From assembly GCF_900100535.1 (NCBI RefSeq), contig NZ_FNDG01000008.1:186001-250000 (forward strand): a stretch of 64,000 nt of DNA, read 5' to 3'. Under the pieces are notes generated by a model. It worked only from the letters and a program-made list of their open reading frames with translations. It was not told the DNA's origin and made no database searches. Of the stretch, positions 50,803 through 61,352 are shown piece by piece (positions within the stretch are counted from its first letter, which is position 1; each line of letters opens with the position of its first letter). Source of the DNA: Phytopseudomonas flavescens. Lineage in GTDB: Bacteria; Pseudomonadota; Gammaproteobacteria; Pseudomonadales; Pseudomonadaceae. The position numbers and the translations under genes are program-made.

Positions 50803-52785
50803 ATGGCCGGCCTGATCCCGCAAACCTTCATCGATGACCTGCTCAACCGCACCGATATCGTCGATGTGGTGAGTTCGCGCATCCAACTGAAGAAGACCGG
50901 CAAGAACTACAGCGCCTGCTGCCCGTTCCACAAGGAGAAGTCCCCCTCCTTCACCGTCAGCCCGGACAAGCAGTTCTACTACTGTTTCGGCTGTGGCGCC
51001 GGCGGCAACGCCCTGGGCTTCGTGATGGATCACGACCAGATGGAGTTCCCCCAGGCGGTCGAGGAACTGGCCAAACGTGCCGGCATGGACGTGCCGCGCG
51101 AGGACGGCGGACGCGGCGTCAAACCGCGGCAACCAAGCGATTCGCCACTCTATGCGTTGCTCAAGGCGGCGGCTGACTTCTACCGCCAGGCACTGAAGAG
51201 TCACCCACAGCGCCGTGCGGCGGTCGACTACCTGAAAGGCCGTGGGCTGTCCGGCGAGATCGCCAGGGACTTCGGCCTGGGCTTCGCGCCGCCGGGCTGG
51301 GACAACCTGCTCAAACACCTGTCCGGCGACAGCCTGCAACACAAGGCGATGATCGACGCCGGCCTGCTGGTGGAAAACCCGGACAGCGGCAAACGCTACG
51401 ACCGCTTCCGCGACCGGGTGATCTTTCCCATCCACGACAGCCGTGGCCGCGTCATCGCCTTTGGCGGCCGAGTCCTGGGTGACGACAAGCCCAAGTACCT
51501 GAACTCGCCGGAAACCCCGGTGTTCCACAAGGGCCAGGAACTCTACGGCCTGTACGAGGCACGCAAGCACAACCGCAACCTCGACGAGATCATGGTGGTC
51601 GAGGGTTACATGGACGTCATCGCCCTCGCCCAGCAAGGCCTGCGCAATGCCGTGGCGACCCTGGGGACGGCGACCAGCGAGGAGCACCTCAAGCGCCTGT
51701 TCCGCCTGGTGCCAAGCGTACTGTTCTGCTTCGACGGCGACCAGGCCGGCCGCAACGCCGCCTGGCGCGCACTGGAAGCCGCCCTGCCGAACCTGCAGGA
51801 CGGCCGCCGCGCTCGCTTCCTGTTTCTGCCCGACGGCGAGGATCCGGACACCCTGGTGCGCAGCGAGGGCACCGACGCGTTTCGCGCACGCATCCAGCAG
51901 CATGCACAGCCACTGGCTGACTACTTCTTCCAGCAACTCAGCGAAGAGGCCGACCCTCGCTCCCTGGAGGGCAAGGCCCACCTGGTCACTCTGGCCGCCC
52001 CCCTGATCGACAAGATTCCCGGCACCACCCTGCGCGCCCTGATGCGCCAGCGCCTGACCCAGATCACCGGCCTCAGCACCGACGCCCTGAGCCAGATGGC
52101 AGCGCCACCAGCCCGCCAGGTACGACCCGCACCCGCACAGCAGGACAACGAGCACCACGTACCGCACCTCGAAGCCATCCCCGATAGCGCCTATTACGAC
52201 GCAGCGCCAAGCCATCAAGAGCAGCAACCGGCTCAGGCCTTCGAGCGCCCAGCCAGAAAGCAGGGCAAGGGCGAGTGGAAAAAAGACGGTGGCAAGTGGA
52301 ACAAGAGAGGCCGCGACGATTACCACCCGCCGCGCACCGCGGTAAGTGTCGAGTCACCTCACCTGAGCGCGCTGCGTAGCCTGCTGCATCACCCCGAACT
52401 GGCGCAAAGGGTCGATGATGTCAGCAATTTCGCAGCCGAAGGCGACACTTATGCACAACTGCTGGTAGCCTTGGTAGGCACCCTGCAGAAGCAGCCGGCC
52501 CTGCGCTCGCTGCAACTGATCGCGCGCTGGCATGGCACCGAACAGGGTCGCCTGCTCAAGGTACTGGCAGAAAAAGAATGGTTAATCGATCAGGACAACC
52601 TTGAACGGCAGTTTTTCGACACCATAACTACACTTGTCCATAGCCAGTCGCTAAGACGGCGCGAAACCGCTCTGCGCAGCATCATGCAGAAAAGCCCGAG
52701 CGAACTCACCGACGAGGAAAAGGCCCTGCTCCGTGAGCATTACAGCAGCCTCGCCTCGCCCAGCAAGACCCCAACTGGCGCCTGA
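50803..52785 (+). CDS. dnaG: DNA primase DnaG
   Basis: DnaG makes the RNA primers for replication. The 660 residues include the CHC2 zinc-binding set Cys40, His43, Cys61, Cys64 (CPFHKEKSPSF ... YYCFGCGAGG), the TOPRIM core (EIMVVEGYMDVIALAQ and FCFDGDQAGRNAA), a variable linker rich in Gln, Pro and Lys (about 430-515) and the C-terminal DnaB-binding helical domain. Confidence 0.98.
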   Translation: MAGLIPQTFIDDLLNRTDIVDVVSSRIQLKKTGKNYSACCPFHKEKSPSFTVSPDKQFYYCFGCGAGGNALGFVMDHDQMEFPQAVEELAKRAGMDVPREDGGRGVKPRQPSDSPLYALLKAAADFYRQALKSHPQRRAAVDYLKGRGLSGEIARDFGLGFAPPGWDNLLKHLSGDSLQHKAMIDAGLLVENPDSGKRYDRFRDRVIFPIHDSRGRVIAFGGRVLGDDKPKYLNSPETPVFHKGQELYGLYEARKHNRNLDEIMVVEGYMDVIALAQQGLRNAVATLGTATSEEHLKRLFRLVPSVLFCFDGDQAGRNAAWRALEAALPNLQDGRRARFLFLPDGEDPDTLVRSEGTDAFRARIQQHAQPLADYFFQQLSEEADPRSLEGKAHLVTLAAPLIDKIPGTTLRALMRQRLTQITGLSTDALSQMAAPPARQVRPAPAQQDNEHHVPHLEAIPDSAYYDAAPSHQEQQPAQAFERPARKQGKGEWKKDGGKWNKRGRDDYHPPRTAVSVESPHLSALRSLLHHPELAQRVDDVSNFAAEGDTYAQLLVALVGTLQKQPALRSLQLIARWHGTEQGRLLKVLAEKEWLIDQDNLERQFFDTITTLVHSQSLRRRETALRSIMQKSPSELTDEEKALLREHYSSLASPSKTPTGA

Positions 52786-52799
52786 GCGCCTAGCTGAGG

Positions 52800-52805
52800 T
52801 ATAAT
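52800..52805 (+). promoter_or_regulatory. Candidate -10 box before rpoD
   Basis: A perfect TATAAT lies 48 bases before the rpoD ATG. The -35 side is poor, so it may be a weak or extended type of internal promoter; E. coli also has an internal promoter here. Confidence 0.4.
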
Positions 52806-52852
52806 CCTCGGCTTGTTTTCAGCCCGCCAAGACCTTCAGTGGATAGGGTGTT

Positions 52853-54697
<1,845 letters not shown>

Positions 54698-54712
54698 GGG
54701 TTCACGGGAATG

Positions 54713-54750
54713 AAAAATGCCGGACAGCGCGAGCTGCCCGGCATTTTTTT
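54713..54750. terminator. Bidirectional terminator between rpoD and yjiA
   Basis: AATGCCGG and CCGGCATT enclose an inner CAGC-GCGA-GCTG stem. A runs lie on one side and seven T on the other, so it can end both convergent genes. Confidence 0.9.
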
Positions 54751-54763
54751 ATCCGTGGGAAAA

Positions 54764-55729
54764 CTAGGCGCTCAGCGCGGCGAAGCCCTGGCGAATCGTT
54801 TCCTCGGGCAGGTTGTCGCCGATGAAGACGATCACGCTCTCACGTTTCTCGTCAGGGCTCCACTCGCTGTCCCAATCGAAACCATAAAGCCGCAACACAC
54901 CCTGGAACACCATGCGACGGTCTTCCCCGGCAATGCTCAGCACGCCCTTGTAGCGCAACAGTGAATTACCGTGCTCCTCCAACAGCTCTTCCATGAATCC
55001 GGAAAGCCGGTCCAGATCCAGCGGCGTATCGCTGGTGAGCACCAGCGTGGAGATACGGTCGCTGTTCTTGCCAGGTGCAACCGGGCGCAGGCTCGGTGCG
55101 ATATCAGCGTTGAGGTTGAAACCACGCACGTCGAGCAGTTCGCCCAGGTCGATGCGACCGTGCTCGACCACACGGATCGGCGCCCGCCGGTTGATGCGCT
55201 GCAAACGCGCGACCAATGCCTCACGGCTGGCCTCATCGACCAGATCGGTCTTGCTCAGCAGGATGCGATCAGCGAAGCCGACCTGCGCCTGGGCGATGGT
55301 TTCCTGCAGGTGGCGCTCGGCGTTGGCGGCATCCACCAGGGTGATGATGCCGTCCAGCACATAGCGCTCGCACAGCTCCTGCGTGGCGAAGAAGGTTTGC
55401 GCCACCGGCGCCGGATCGGCGAGCCCCGTGCATTCGATCACCAGGCGGTCGAAAACCAGCTCACCGCTGTCGAGCTTCTCCAGCAGCAGGAACAGTGCCT
55501 TTTCCAACTCGACATGGATCGAACAACATACGCAGCCATTGGCCAGGGTCATCACCTGCACCGGCTCGCTGCCGAGCAACCGACTGTCGATCGGCACTTC
55601 GCTGTATTCGTTCTCGATGACCGCGATCTTCAGGCCGTGCTCGGCCTTCAGCACATGCCGCAACAGGGTGGTCTTGCCGGCACCGAGAAAGCCGCTGAGC
55701 ACGGTGACCGGAATGGGGGAAAGGCACAT
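54764..55729 (-). CDS. yjiA: YjiA-type COG0523 (CobW/YjiA) GTPase
   Basis: A 321-residue G3E GTPase with Walker A GFLGAGKTT (residues 13-21), the metal-binding CVCC at 66-69, the switch II ECTGLADP and the guanine motif SKTDLVD. A CobW C-terminal domain (about 210-315) follows. COG0523 proteins act as metal insertases or metal-storage factors. The genes ybdD and cstA are usual neighbours of this one. The ATG at 55729 has AGGA upstream; the frame continues without support to 55813. Confidence 0.92.
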   Translation of the reverse strand: MCLSPIPVTVLSGFLGAGKTTLLRHVLKAEHGLKIAVIENEYSEVPIDSRLLGSEPVQVMTLANGCVCCSIHVELEKALFLLLEKLDSGELVFDRLVIECTGLADPAPVAQTFFATQELCERYVLDGIITLVDAANAERHLQETIAQAQVGFADRILLSKTDLVDEASREALVARLQRINRRAPIRVVEHGRIDLGELLDVRGFNLNADIAPSLRPVAPGKNSDRISTLVLTSDTPLDLDRLSGFMEELLEEHGNSLLRYKGVLSIAGEDRRMVFQGVLRLYGFDWDSEWSPDEKRESVIVFIGDNLPEETIRQGFAALSA

Positions 55730-55819
55730 GGGCGTTCCTTGACGCGACAGGTTTCGGGCGACGGCTACTGGTAGGCAGCCGACTCCCTTGGCCTGGAGGT
55801 GGTAAGACAACACAAAATC

Positions 55820-55854
55820 GATGGCGGTGAACTACCTGCGCAGTCACCGCCATC
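55820..55854 (-). terminator. Probable terminator of cstA-ybdD
   Basis: GATGGCGGTGA and TCACCGCCATC are perfect 11-base complements with a 13-base loop, followed on the minus strand by a short T-rich stretch (GATTTTGTG). It lies just past the ybdD stop. Confidence 0.65.
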
Positions 55855-55882
55855 GGCTTGCAGCTTGAGGCTTGCCGCTACC

Positions 55883-56086
55883 TTAGCAGCAGCGGATCGG
55901 CCGCCCCTTGCCGCCACCATAACGCGCTTCCTGGCGCTCGCGGAAGAAGGCTTCGTAGCTCATTACCGGCTTGTCCGGATGCTTCCTGGCCATGTGCTCG
56001 ACATAGGTGTCGTAGTCGGGCATGCCCACCAGCATCCGTGCGGCCTGGCCGAGGTACTTGCCCATGCGGCTGAGGTCATTGAACAC
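55883..56086 (-). CDS. ybdD: YbdD/YjiX family small protein (DUF466)
   Basis: A 67-residue DUF466 protein ([24 protein letters not shown] ... [13 protein letters not shown]). The small partner is nearly always found right behind CstA/BtsT and is needed for full transport activity in E. coli. The start is GTG at 56086 with GGAGG six bases ahead, inside the cstA 3' end; the longer frame to 56185 falls wholly in cstA. The Cys-Cys C-terminus is characteristic. Confidence 0.93.
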   Translation of the reverse strand: MFNDLSRMGKYLGQAARMLVGMPDYDTYVEHMARKHPDKPVMSYEAFFRERQEARYGGGKGRPIRCC

Positions 56087-58157
56087 GAGCGACCTCCGGT
56101 GCGTCGGCGGGAAGCGCCTGGTAAGGCGCTTCCTGATCGGTGCGCAACTCCTTGCGCCAGGCGGCACGACCGACCTTGACGGCATAGAACAGCACGCTCA
56201 GCACCACGAACAGGAACAGCACGGTGAGCGTGGCGTTGGTGTAGGCGTTGAAGATCACGTGCTGCATCTGCCCGAGATCCTTGGCCGGCGCGAGGATCTG
56301 ACCGGCGTCCACAGCAGCCTGGTACTTCTTCGCCAGGGCAAGGAAGCCGACTGCCGGGTTCGGATCAAGCAGCTTGATCAGCCCTGCGGTGGTGGTGCAG
56401 ATCAGCAGCCAGGTGGCCGGGATCAGCGTTACCCACACGTAGCGCTCACGCTTCATCTTGATCAGTACCACGGTACCGAGCATCAGCGCGATGCCGGCGA
56501 GCATCTGGTTGGAGATGCCGAACAGCGGCCACAGGGTGTTGATGCCACCCAGCGGATCGATCACGCCCTGATAAAGCAGCCAGCCCCACAGCGCCACGCA
56601 GCCGGCAGTGGCGATAACGTTGGCGAACCAGGACTCGGTCTTCTTCAGCGAAGGCACGAAGTTGCCCAGCAGATCCTGCAGCATGAAGCGCCCGGCACGG
56701 GTACCGGCGTCGACCGCAGTAAGGATGAACAGCGCCTCGAAGAGGATCGCGAAGTGGTACCAGAACGCCATGGTGTTCTCACCCGGCAGCACGCTGTGGA
56801 GGATCTGCGCGATACCCACGGCAAGGGTCGGCGCACCACCGGCACGGGCCAGGATGGTGTTCTCGCCGATGTCCCGGGCGACCGCTTCCAACTCTTGCGG
56901 GGTGATCACGAACCCCCAACTGCTGACTGCGGCGGCAACCGACTGGACATCCGAACCGACTAGGGCGGCAGGGCTGTTCATGGCGAAATACACGCCCGGC
57001 TCGATCACCGAAGCGGCGACCATCGCCATGATCGCCACGAAGGACTCCATCAACATGCCGCCATAGCCGATGTAACGGGCATGGGACTCGTTGGCGAGCA
57101 GCTTGGGCGTGGTACCGGAGCTGATCAGCGCGTGGAACCCGGAGACCGCACCGCAGGCGATGGTGATGAACAGGAAGGGGAATAGCGTGCCCTTCCACAC
57201 CGGGCCGGTGCCGTCGGTGAACTGGGTCAGGGCCGGCATTTTCAGCTCGGGCATGACCACCAGAATGCCGATGGCCAGGGCGATGATGGTGCCGATCTTC
57301 AGGAAGGTCGACAGGTAGTCACGCGGTGCGAGGATCAGCCATACCGGCAACACCGCCGCGACGAAGCCATAACCGATCAGCATCCAGGTGATCTGCACGC
57401 CGGTGAAGGTGAAGGCCGGCCCCCACACGGGATCGGCGGCGATCACGCCGCCCAGCCAGATGGAACCGAGCAGCAGGATCACCCCGATCAGGGAAATCTC
57501 GCCGATGCGCCCGGGCCGGATATAACGCATGTAGATGCCCATGAACATGGCGATGGGAATGGTCGCCATCACCGTGAACATGCCCCAGGGACTTTCCGCC
57601 AGCGCCTTGACCACGATCAGAGAGAGCACCGCGAGGATGATGATCATGATCAGGAAAGCGCCGAACAGGGCGATGGTACCGGGTATCTGGCCCATTTCCT
57701 CGCGCACCAGCTCGCCCAGTGAGCGGCCGTTACGGCGCGTGGAAATGAACAGCACCATGAAGTCCTGCACCGCACCGGCGAGAACCACACCGGCGATCAG
57801 CCAGAGCGTGCCCGGCAGGTAGCCCATCTGCGCGGCGAGGACCGGGCCGACCAGCGGACCGGCGCCAGCGATGGCGGCAAAGTGGTGGCCGAAGAGGATG
57901 TGCTTGTTGGTGGGGACGTAGTCCAGGCCGTCATTGTTGAGTACGGCGGGGGTGGCGCGGGTGGGGTCGAGCTGCATCACCTTGGTGGAGATGAACAGGC
58001 TGTAGTACCGGTAAGCGACGAGATAGATCGCCACGGCAGCGACGACAATCCACAGGGCGTTGATCGACTCACCGCGATTCAGCGCCACCGTACCCAGCGC
58101 GAAGGCGCCCAGCAAGGCGACGGCGAACCAGGCGATATGGCTGGCCATTCTGGTCAT
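56076..58157 (-). CDS. cstA: CstA family peptide/pyruvate transporter
   Basis: A 693-residue inner-membrane protein of the CstA family (peptide and pyruvate uptake in carbon starvation). It has about 16-18 spans and the family blocks [31 protein letters not shown] and [17 protein letters not shown]. The ATG at 58157 has AGGAGAG six bases upstream. A two-component pair is transcribed away from it; the 398-base gap between has no gene. Confidence 0.95.
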   Translation of the reverse strand: MTRMASHIAWFAVALLGAFALGTVALNRGESINALWIVVAAVAIYLVAYRYYSLFISTKVMQLDPTRATPAVLNNDGLDYVPTNKHILFGHHFAAIAGAGPLVGPVLAAQMGYLPGTLWLIAGVVLAGAVQDFMVLFISTRRNGRSLGELVREEMGQIPGTIALFGAFLIMIIILAVLSLIVVKALAESPWGMFTVMATIPIAMFMGIYMRYIRPGRIGEISLIGVILLLGSIWLGGVIAADPVWGPAFTFTGVQITWMLIGYGFVAAVLPVWLILAPRDYLSTFLKIGTIIALAIGILVVMPELKMPALTQFTDGTGPVWKGTLFPFLFITIACGAVSGFHALISSGTTPKLLANESHARYIGYGGMLMESFVAIMAMVAASVIEPGVYFAMNSPAALVGSDVQSVAAAVSSWGFVITPQELEAVARDIGENTILARAGGAPTLAVGIAQILHSVLPGENTMAFWYHFAILFEALFILTAVDAGTRAGRFMLQDLLGNFVPSLKKTESWFANVIATAGCVALWGWLLYQGVIDPLGGINTLWPLFGISNQMLAGIALMLGTVVLIKMKRERYVWVTLIPATWLLICTTTAGLIKLLDPNPAVGFLALAKKYQAAVDAGQILAPAKDLGQMQHVIFNAYTNATLTVLFLFVVLSVLFYAVKVGRAAWRKELRTDQEAPYQALPADAPEVARVQ

Positions 58158-58555
58158 TGAATCTCTCCTGCCGCAGACCTTGACCCGCGGCACTCATTGT
58201 TATTGTCGTGCCCCGAAAGCAGAGCCTGTTCACGCTCCACGCCAGAGTCCTGCGAGGAGCAGGCGCCCTGCCAAGGCAAGCGATGACGGGCATTGGGCTG
58301 GCAATCAAGCGTGCTTGAAACGCAGCAGCGGATCGTGAACGGGTTCTTAGAGCTCCGCAACTATCCATATAAGTACCCTTTACGGTAATTCGCAAAACTA
58401 CCCACACCCATCCACGTAGAACTACGCAGAGCAATACCGGCCGCGTGACCGCTCACGGCCCGGTTTTGTGTATGCTCTGCCAGCCCACGCGCAAGGCGGC
58501 CAGGGCGCCCGCGCCCTCCTCCAGCCCACCGACCTCTCCTGCCTGGAGTGAATCG
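58158..58555. other. Divergent control region between cstA and the sensor kinase
   Basis: No gene is seen. TATGCT at 58471-58476 is a possible -10 box for the kinase, with no good -35. An imperfect repeat of TACCC/GGTA words lies at about 58376-58407; I could not assign it. Regulation by the flanking LuxR-type regulator would be natural here. Confidence 0.35.
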
Positions 58556-59926
58556 ATGCAACTCAAACACAAGATCGTCGCGCTCAGCCTGTTGCCGATG
58601 CTGCTGGCCGTGGCCGTGGTCTGCCTGCTGGTTCTGGTGCAGAACCAGCGCCTGGGCAACCAGCAGGCCCAGCTCATCGAACACAGCATCCTGGGCAGCA
58701 AGCAGGCCGAACTCAAGCACTACGTGGAGATGGCGCTGAGCACCATCGAGCCGCTGTACGGGAGTGGCGACGATGACGACGACACCAAGCGTCAGGTTCT
58801 GGCCCTGCTGGCGCGGATCAACTTCGGCAGTGACGGTTACTTCTTCGTCTACGACCGCAATGGCCGGAACCTGATGCACCCGCGCCAGAGCGGGCTGGTC
58901 GGCCAGGACCTGTGGAACATGACCGACTCCCATGGTTTGCTGGTGATCCAGGCGTTGATCCGCAGTGCTGCGCAAGGCGACGGCTTTCAGCGCTACGGCT
59001 GGCAGAAACCCTCGACCGGCCAGTTGGCCGACAAGCTCGCCTACGTGACCCTGCTCGAGCGCTGGGGCTGGATGCTCGGTACCGGCATCTACCTGGAGGA
59101 CGTCGACAATGCCATCGCCCAGGTTCGCCACGACGTCGGCAGCGGCATTCGCACCACCATGCTCGCCATCGCGGTGGTCGCCCTGATCGCCGTGCTGCTG
59201 GTGTTCGCCAGCGGGCTGACCCTCAATGTCAGCGAGCATCGTCTCGCCGACCGCAAGTTGCAGCAGTTGACCCAGCGCATCATCACCTCCCAGGAAGAAG
59301 AACGCTCGCGCCTGTCCCGCGAGCTGCACGACGGCATCAGCCAGTTGCTGGTGTCGATCAAGTTCAAGTTCGAACTGGCCAGCCACGAGCTGGAAGCCGG
59401 CAAGGCCAGTGCCGCACAGACCCTGCGCCTGGGCGTCGAGCGCCTGGCCGGGGCAATCGGCGAAGTCCGCCGTATCTCCCACGACCTGCACCCCTCACTG
59501 CTCGATACTCTGGGCCTGGCTTCGGCGATCGGCCAGCTGGCCAGTGAGTTCGAACAGCGCAGCGGGCTCAGCGTGGCCTATGAGAACAGCCTCGGCGATA
59601 TTCGCCTGAGCGACGACGTGAACGTGGCCCTGTTCCGCATCCTCCAGGAAGCACTGGCCAATATCGAACGCCACGCCCAGGCAAGCCGCGTGGCGATCAG
59701 CCTGACCGGCAACCGCCGCAGCGTGAACCTGCGCATCAACGATGACGGCGGCGGTTTCAGCCTGCGCGAGGCCGAACAACACAGCGGCATTGGCCTGCGC
59801 AATATCCGCGAGCGGGTCGAACACTTCGGCGGCGATTTCGCCATCACCTCGAACTCATCGGGCACCGAACTGAACGTGGCCCTGCTACTCTGCGCCGTCA
59901 CACCCGCCACTCAGGATCCGCAGTGA
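58556..59926 (+). CDS. Cache-domain sensor histidine kinase (NarL group)
   Basis: A 456-residue membrane kinase. Span 1 is at about residues 8-28, a periplasmic single-Cache domain (about 35-185) has FGSDGYFFVYDRNGRNLMHP, and span 2 lies at about 193-216. A HisKA_3 region has the phospho-His in SRELHDGISQLL, followed by a HATPase with DDGGGF and GIGLRNIRERV. Cache domains of this class bind small carboxylates, and related kinases control monocarboxylate uptake. It faces away from cstA and is coupled to its response regulator. GGAG precedes the ATG at 58556; the frame extends upstream to 58445. Confidence 0.9.
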   Translation: MQLKHKIVALSLLPMLLAVAVVCLLVLVQNQRLGNQQAQLIEHSILGSKQAELKHYVEMALSTIEPLYGSGDDDDDTKRQVLALLARINFGSDGYFFVYDRNGRNLMHPRQSGLVGQDLWNMTDSHGLLVIQALIRSAAQGDGFQRYGWQKPSTGQLADKLAYVTLLERWGWMLGTGIYLEDVDNAIAQVRHDVGSGIRTTMLAIAVVALIAVLLVFASGLTLNVSEHRLADRKLQQLTQRIITSQEEERSRLSRELHDGISQLLVSIKFKFELASHELEAGKASAAQTLRLGVERLAGAIGEVRRISHDLHPSLLDTLGLASAIGQLASEFEQRSGLSVAYENSLGDIRLSDDVNVALFRILQEALANIERHAQASRVAISLTGNRRSVNLRINDDGGGFSLREAEQHSGIGLRNIRERVEHFGGDFAITSNSSGTELNVALLLCAVTPATQDPQ

Positions 59927-60573
59927 TGAAGACGATCCGCATCGCCCTCGTCGACGACCATGTGCTGGTGCGCGACGGCATACGTACCCTGCTGTCGATG
60001 GTCGATCACTTCGAGATCGTCGGCGAAGCCGGCAGTGGCAGCGAGGCACTGCAGCTGGTAGCGCGCGAACAGCCCGATATCCTGCTGATGGACATCGGCC
60101 TCAAGGACATCAACGGCCTCGAGCTGACCGCCATCATCAAGAAGCGCCACCCGCCGATCAAGGTGCTGATCCTCAGCATGTACGATAATCAGGAGTACGT
60201 CAGCAGCTCGTTGCGCGTGGGCGCCTCGGGGTACGTACTCAAGGAGGCGCCCTCCCAGGAAATCATTTCGGCGATCGACGTACTGGCGGTTGGCGGCCGC
60301 TTTTACAGCGGCGACGTGGCGCACAAGCTCGCCCAGGAGGACACCGAGGAAGGCGAGCTGACGCCGCGCGAGCGCCAGGTCCTGCTGATGATGGCTCAGG
60401 GGCTGAATAACAAGGCGATGGCCAGAGAACTGCAAATCAGCGTGCGCACGGTGGAAACCTACCGCCTGAACATTCGCCGCAAGCTGGACATCGAAAAGCC
60501 CGCCGACCTGGTCAGACACGCCATGGAATACGGCTGGGCACCCGAAGTCTCGCCTACCTGCCCGCCATCGTGA
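59926..60573 (+). CDS. LuxR/NarL-type response regulator, partner of the Cache kinase
   Basis: A 215-residue regulator with a receiver (phospho-Asp in ILLMDIGLKDINGLE, Lys in VLKEAPS) and a LuxR-type helix-turn-helix (LTPRERQVLLMMAQGLNNKAMARE and TVETYRLNIRRKL). The TGATG overlap shows translational coupling with the kinase. GTG at 59923, one codon earlier, is equally well placed behind AGGA. The likely target is the cstA promoter or a related carboxylate gene. Confidence 0.9.
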   Translation: MKTIRIALVDDHVLVRDGIRTLLSMVDHFEIVGEAGSGSEALQLVAREQPDILLMDIGLKDINGLELTAIIKKRHPPIKVLILSMYDNQEYVSSSLRVGASGYVLKEAPSQEIISAIDVLAVGGRFYSGDVAHKLAQEDTEEGELTPRERQVLLMMAQGLNNKAMARELQISVRTVETYRLNIRRKLDIEKPADLVRHAMEYGWAPEVSPTCPPS

Positions 60574-60682
60574 GCCTACTCATGTACCCCCTGCATGGGT
60601 TTCGGCGCCGACGCTCCATCGGCTGGCGACAGCAGTGAGCTGGCTTAGCTATAGTGGATGAAACAAACAGAGGACACCTCCA

Positions 60683-61051
60683 ATGAGCGACACCCACGAA
60701 CGCCGACGTTTCCAGCGCATCGCCTTCGATGCACCCGCTGAGATCGTCCAGGGCGAGCGGATCTGGCAAGTGGAGCTTCACGACATCTCGTTCAAGGGCG
60801 TGCTGGTTCGCCGCCCGTGGAACTGGGAAGGCGGTAGCGGTGAGGATTATCTGCTGCGCGTCAATCTCGCGGACAAACTGCAAGTGGTGATGCAGGTCGA
60901 GCTGGTGCACCGCGAAGAGCGCGTGCTGGGCTTCCTGTGTCACCACATCGACCTCGATTCCATGAGCCACCTGCGCCGCCTGGTCGAACTCAACCTGGGT
61001 GACGATCAACTGCTGGAGCGCGAGCTGGCGGCACTGTGCGGGGACGACTGA
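60683..61051 (+). CDS. mapZ: PilZ-domain c-di-GMP receptor, MapZ-like
   Basis: A 122-residue PilZ protein with both c-di-GMP motifs: RRRFQR at 7-12 and DISFKG (D/NxSxxG) at 34-39. The C-terminal half (CHHIDLDSMSHLRRLVELNLGDDQLLERELAAL) closely matches the P. aeruginosa protein MapZ that inhibits the CheR1 chemotaxis methyltransferase. It also lies next to radA there, as I recall. GAGGA precedes the ATG. Confidence 0.88.
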   Translation: MSDTHERRRFQRIAFDAPAEIVQGERIWQVELHDISFKGVLVRRPWNWEGGSGEDYLLRVNLADKLQVVMQVELVHREERVLGFLCHHIDLDSMSHLRRLVELNLGDDQLLERELAALCGDD

Positions 61052-61092
61052 GCGCCATGCGGCGTCCTGCCGCGCCTGGGCTCCGGCAATGA

Positions 61093-61106
61093 TTGACTTC
61101 GGTCAA
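61093..61106 (+). promoter_or_regulatory. Anr/FNR-type box
   Basis: TTGAC-TTCG-GTCAA fits TTGAY-N4-RTCAA exactly. It lies 86 bases before a 48-codon ORF with a strong ribosome-binding site. If used as a class II site the start would be near 61141. The same bases can fold as a five-pair stem with a UUCG loop, so an RNA role is possible. Confidence 0.55.
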
Positions 61107-61178
61107 GATTCGCTGATGTGCCGAATCGCAGGATAGAGACGAACCCAACAGGGGAACATTCCCCACGGAGGCATCGTC

Positions 61179-61325
61179 ATGATCAGCGCCCCTATCGCCC
61201 AGGCACTCGACTTCCCTTCGCAGCGTCAGGCACAGCGCCCGGCACGCCCCAGCGCCTGGCTGGCTCGTATCGGCCAGCGCATGCAGCGCCGCCGGCAGGC
61301 TGATGCAGTCTGCCCGGTCCACTGA
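61179..61325 (+). CDS. 48-residue basic protein, unknown function
   Basis: A 48-codon ORF starts at ATG 61179 with GGAGG seven bases upstream, one of the best ribosome-binding sites in the window. The product begins MISAPIAQALDFPSQRQAQR, then has WLARIGQRMQRRRQ, an amphipathic and very basic segment reminiscent of the short DUF1127-type proteins, and ends CPVH. It ends 27 bases before radA, convergently. The overlapping 61-codon frame at 61118 has no ribosome-binding site. Function unknown; I infer that it is translated, and that it may be oxygen-regulated from the box upstream. Confidence 0.6.
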   Translation: MISAPIAQALDFPSQRQAQRPARPSAWLARIGQRMQRRRQADAVCPVH

Positions 61326-61352
61326 GACAGGTTTGGCCAGGCGCGGGGGCGC

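Noticed and set aside
55820..55854. 11-base inverted repeat as an operator of yjiA
   Set aside because: It lies 91 bases upstream of yjiA but directly after ybdD and has a T-rich tail on that strand, so a terminator is the simpler reading.
58376..58407. GGTA-N11-TACC repeat before the Cache kinase as a regulator site
   Set aside because: Only four-base arms; too short to support a call without comparison to other genomes.
61118..61303. 61-codon ORF between mapZ and radA
   Set aside because: It lacks a ribosome-binding site and overlaps the 48-codon ORF that has a strong one.
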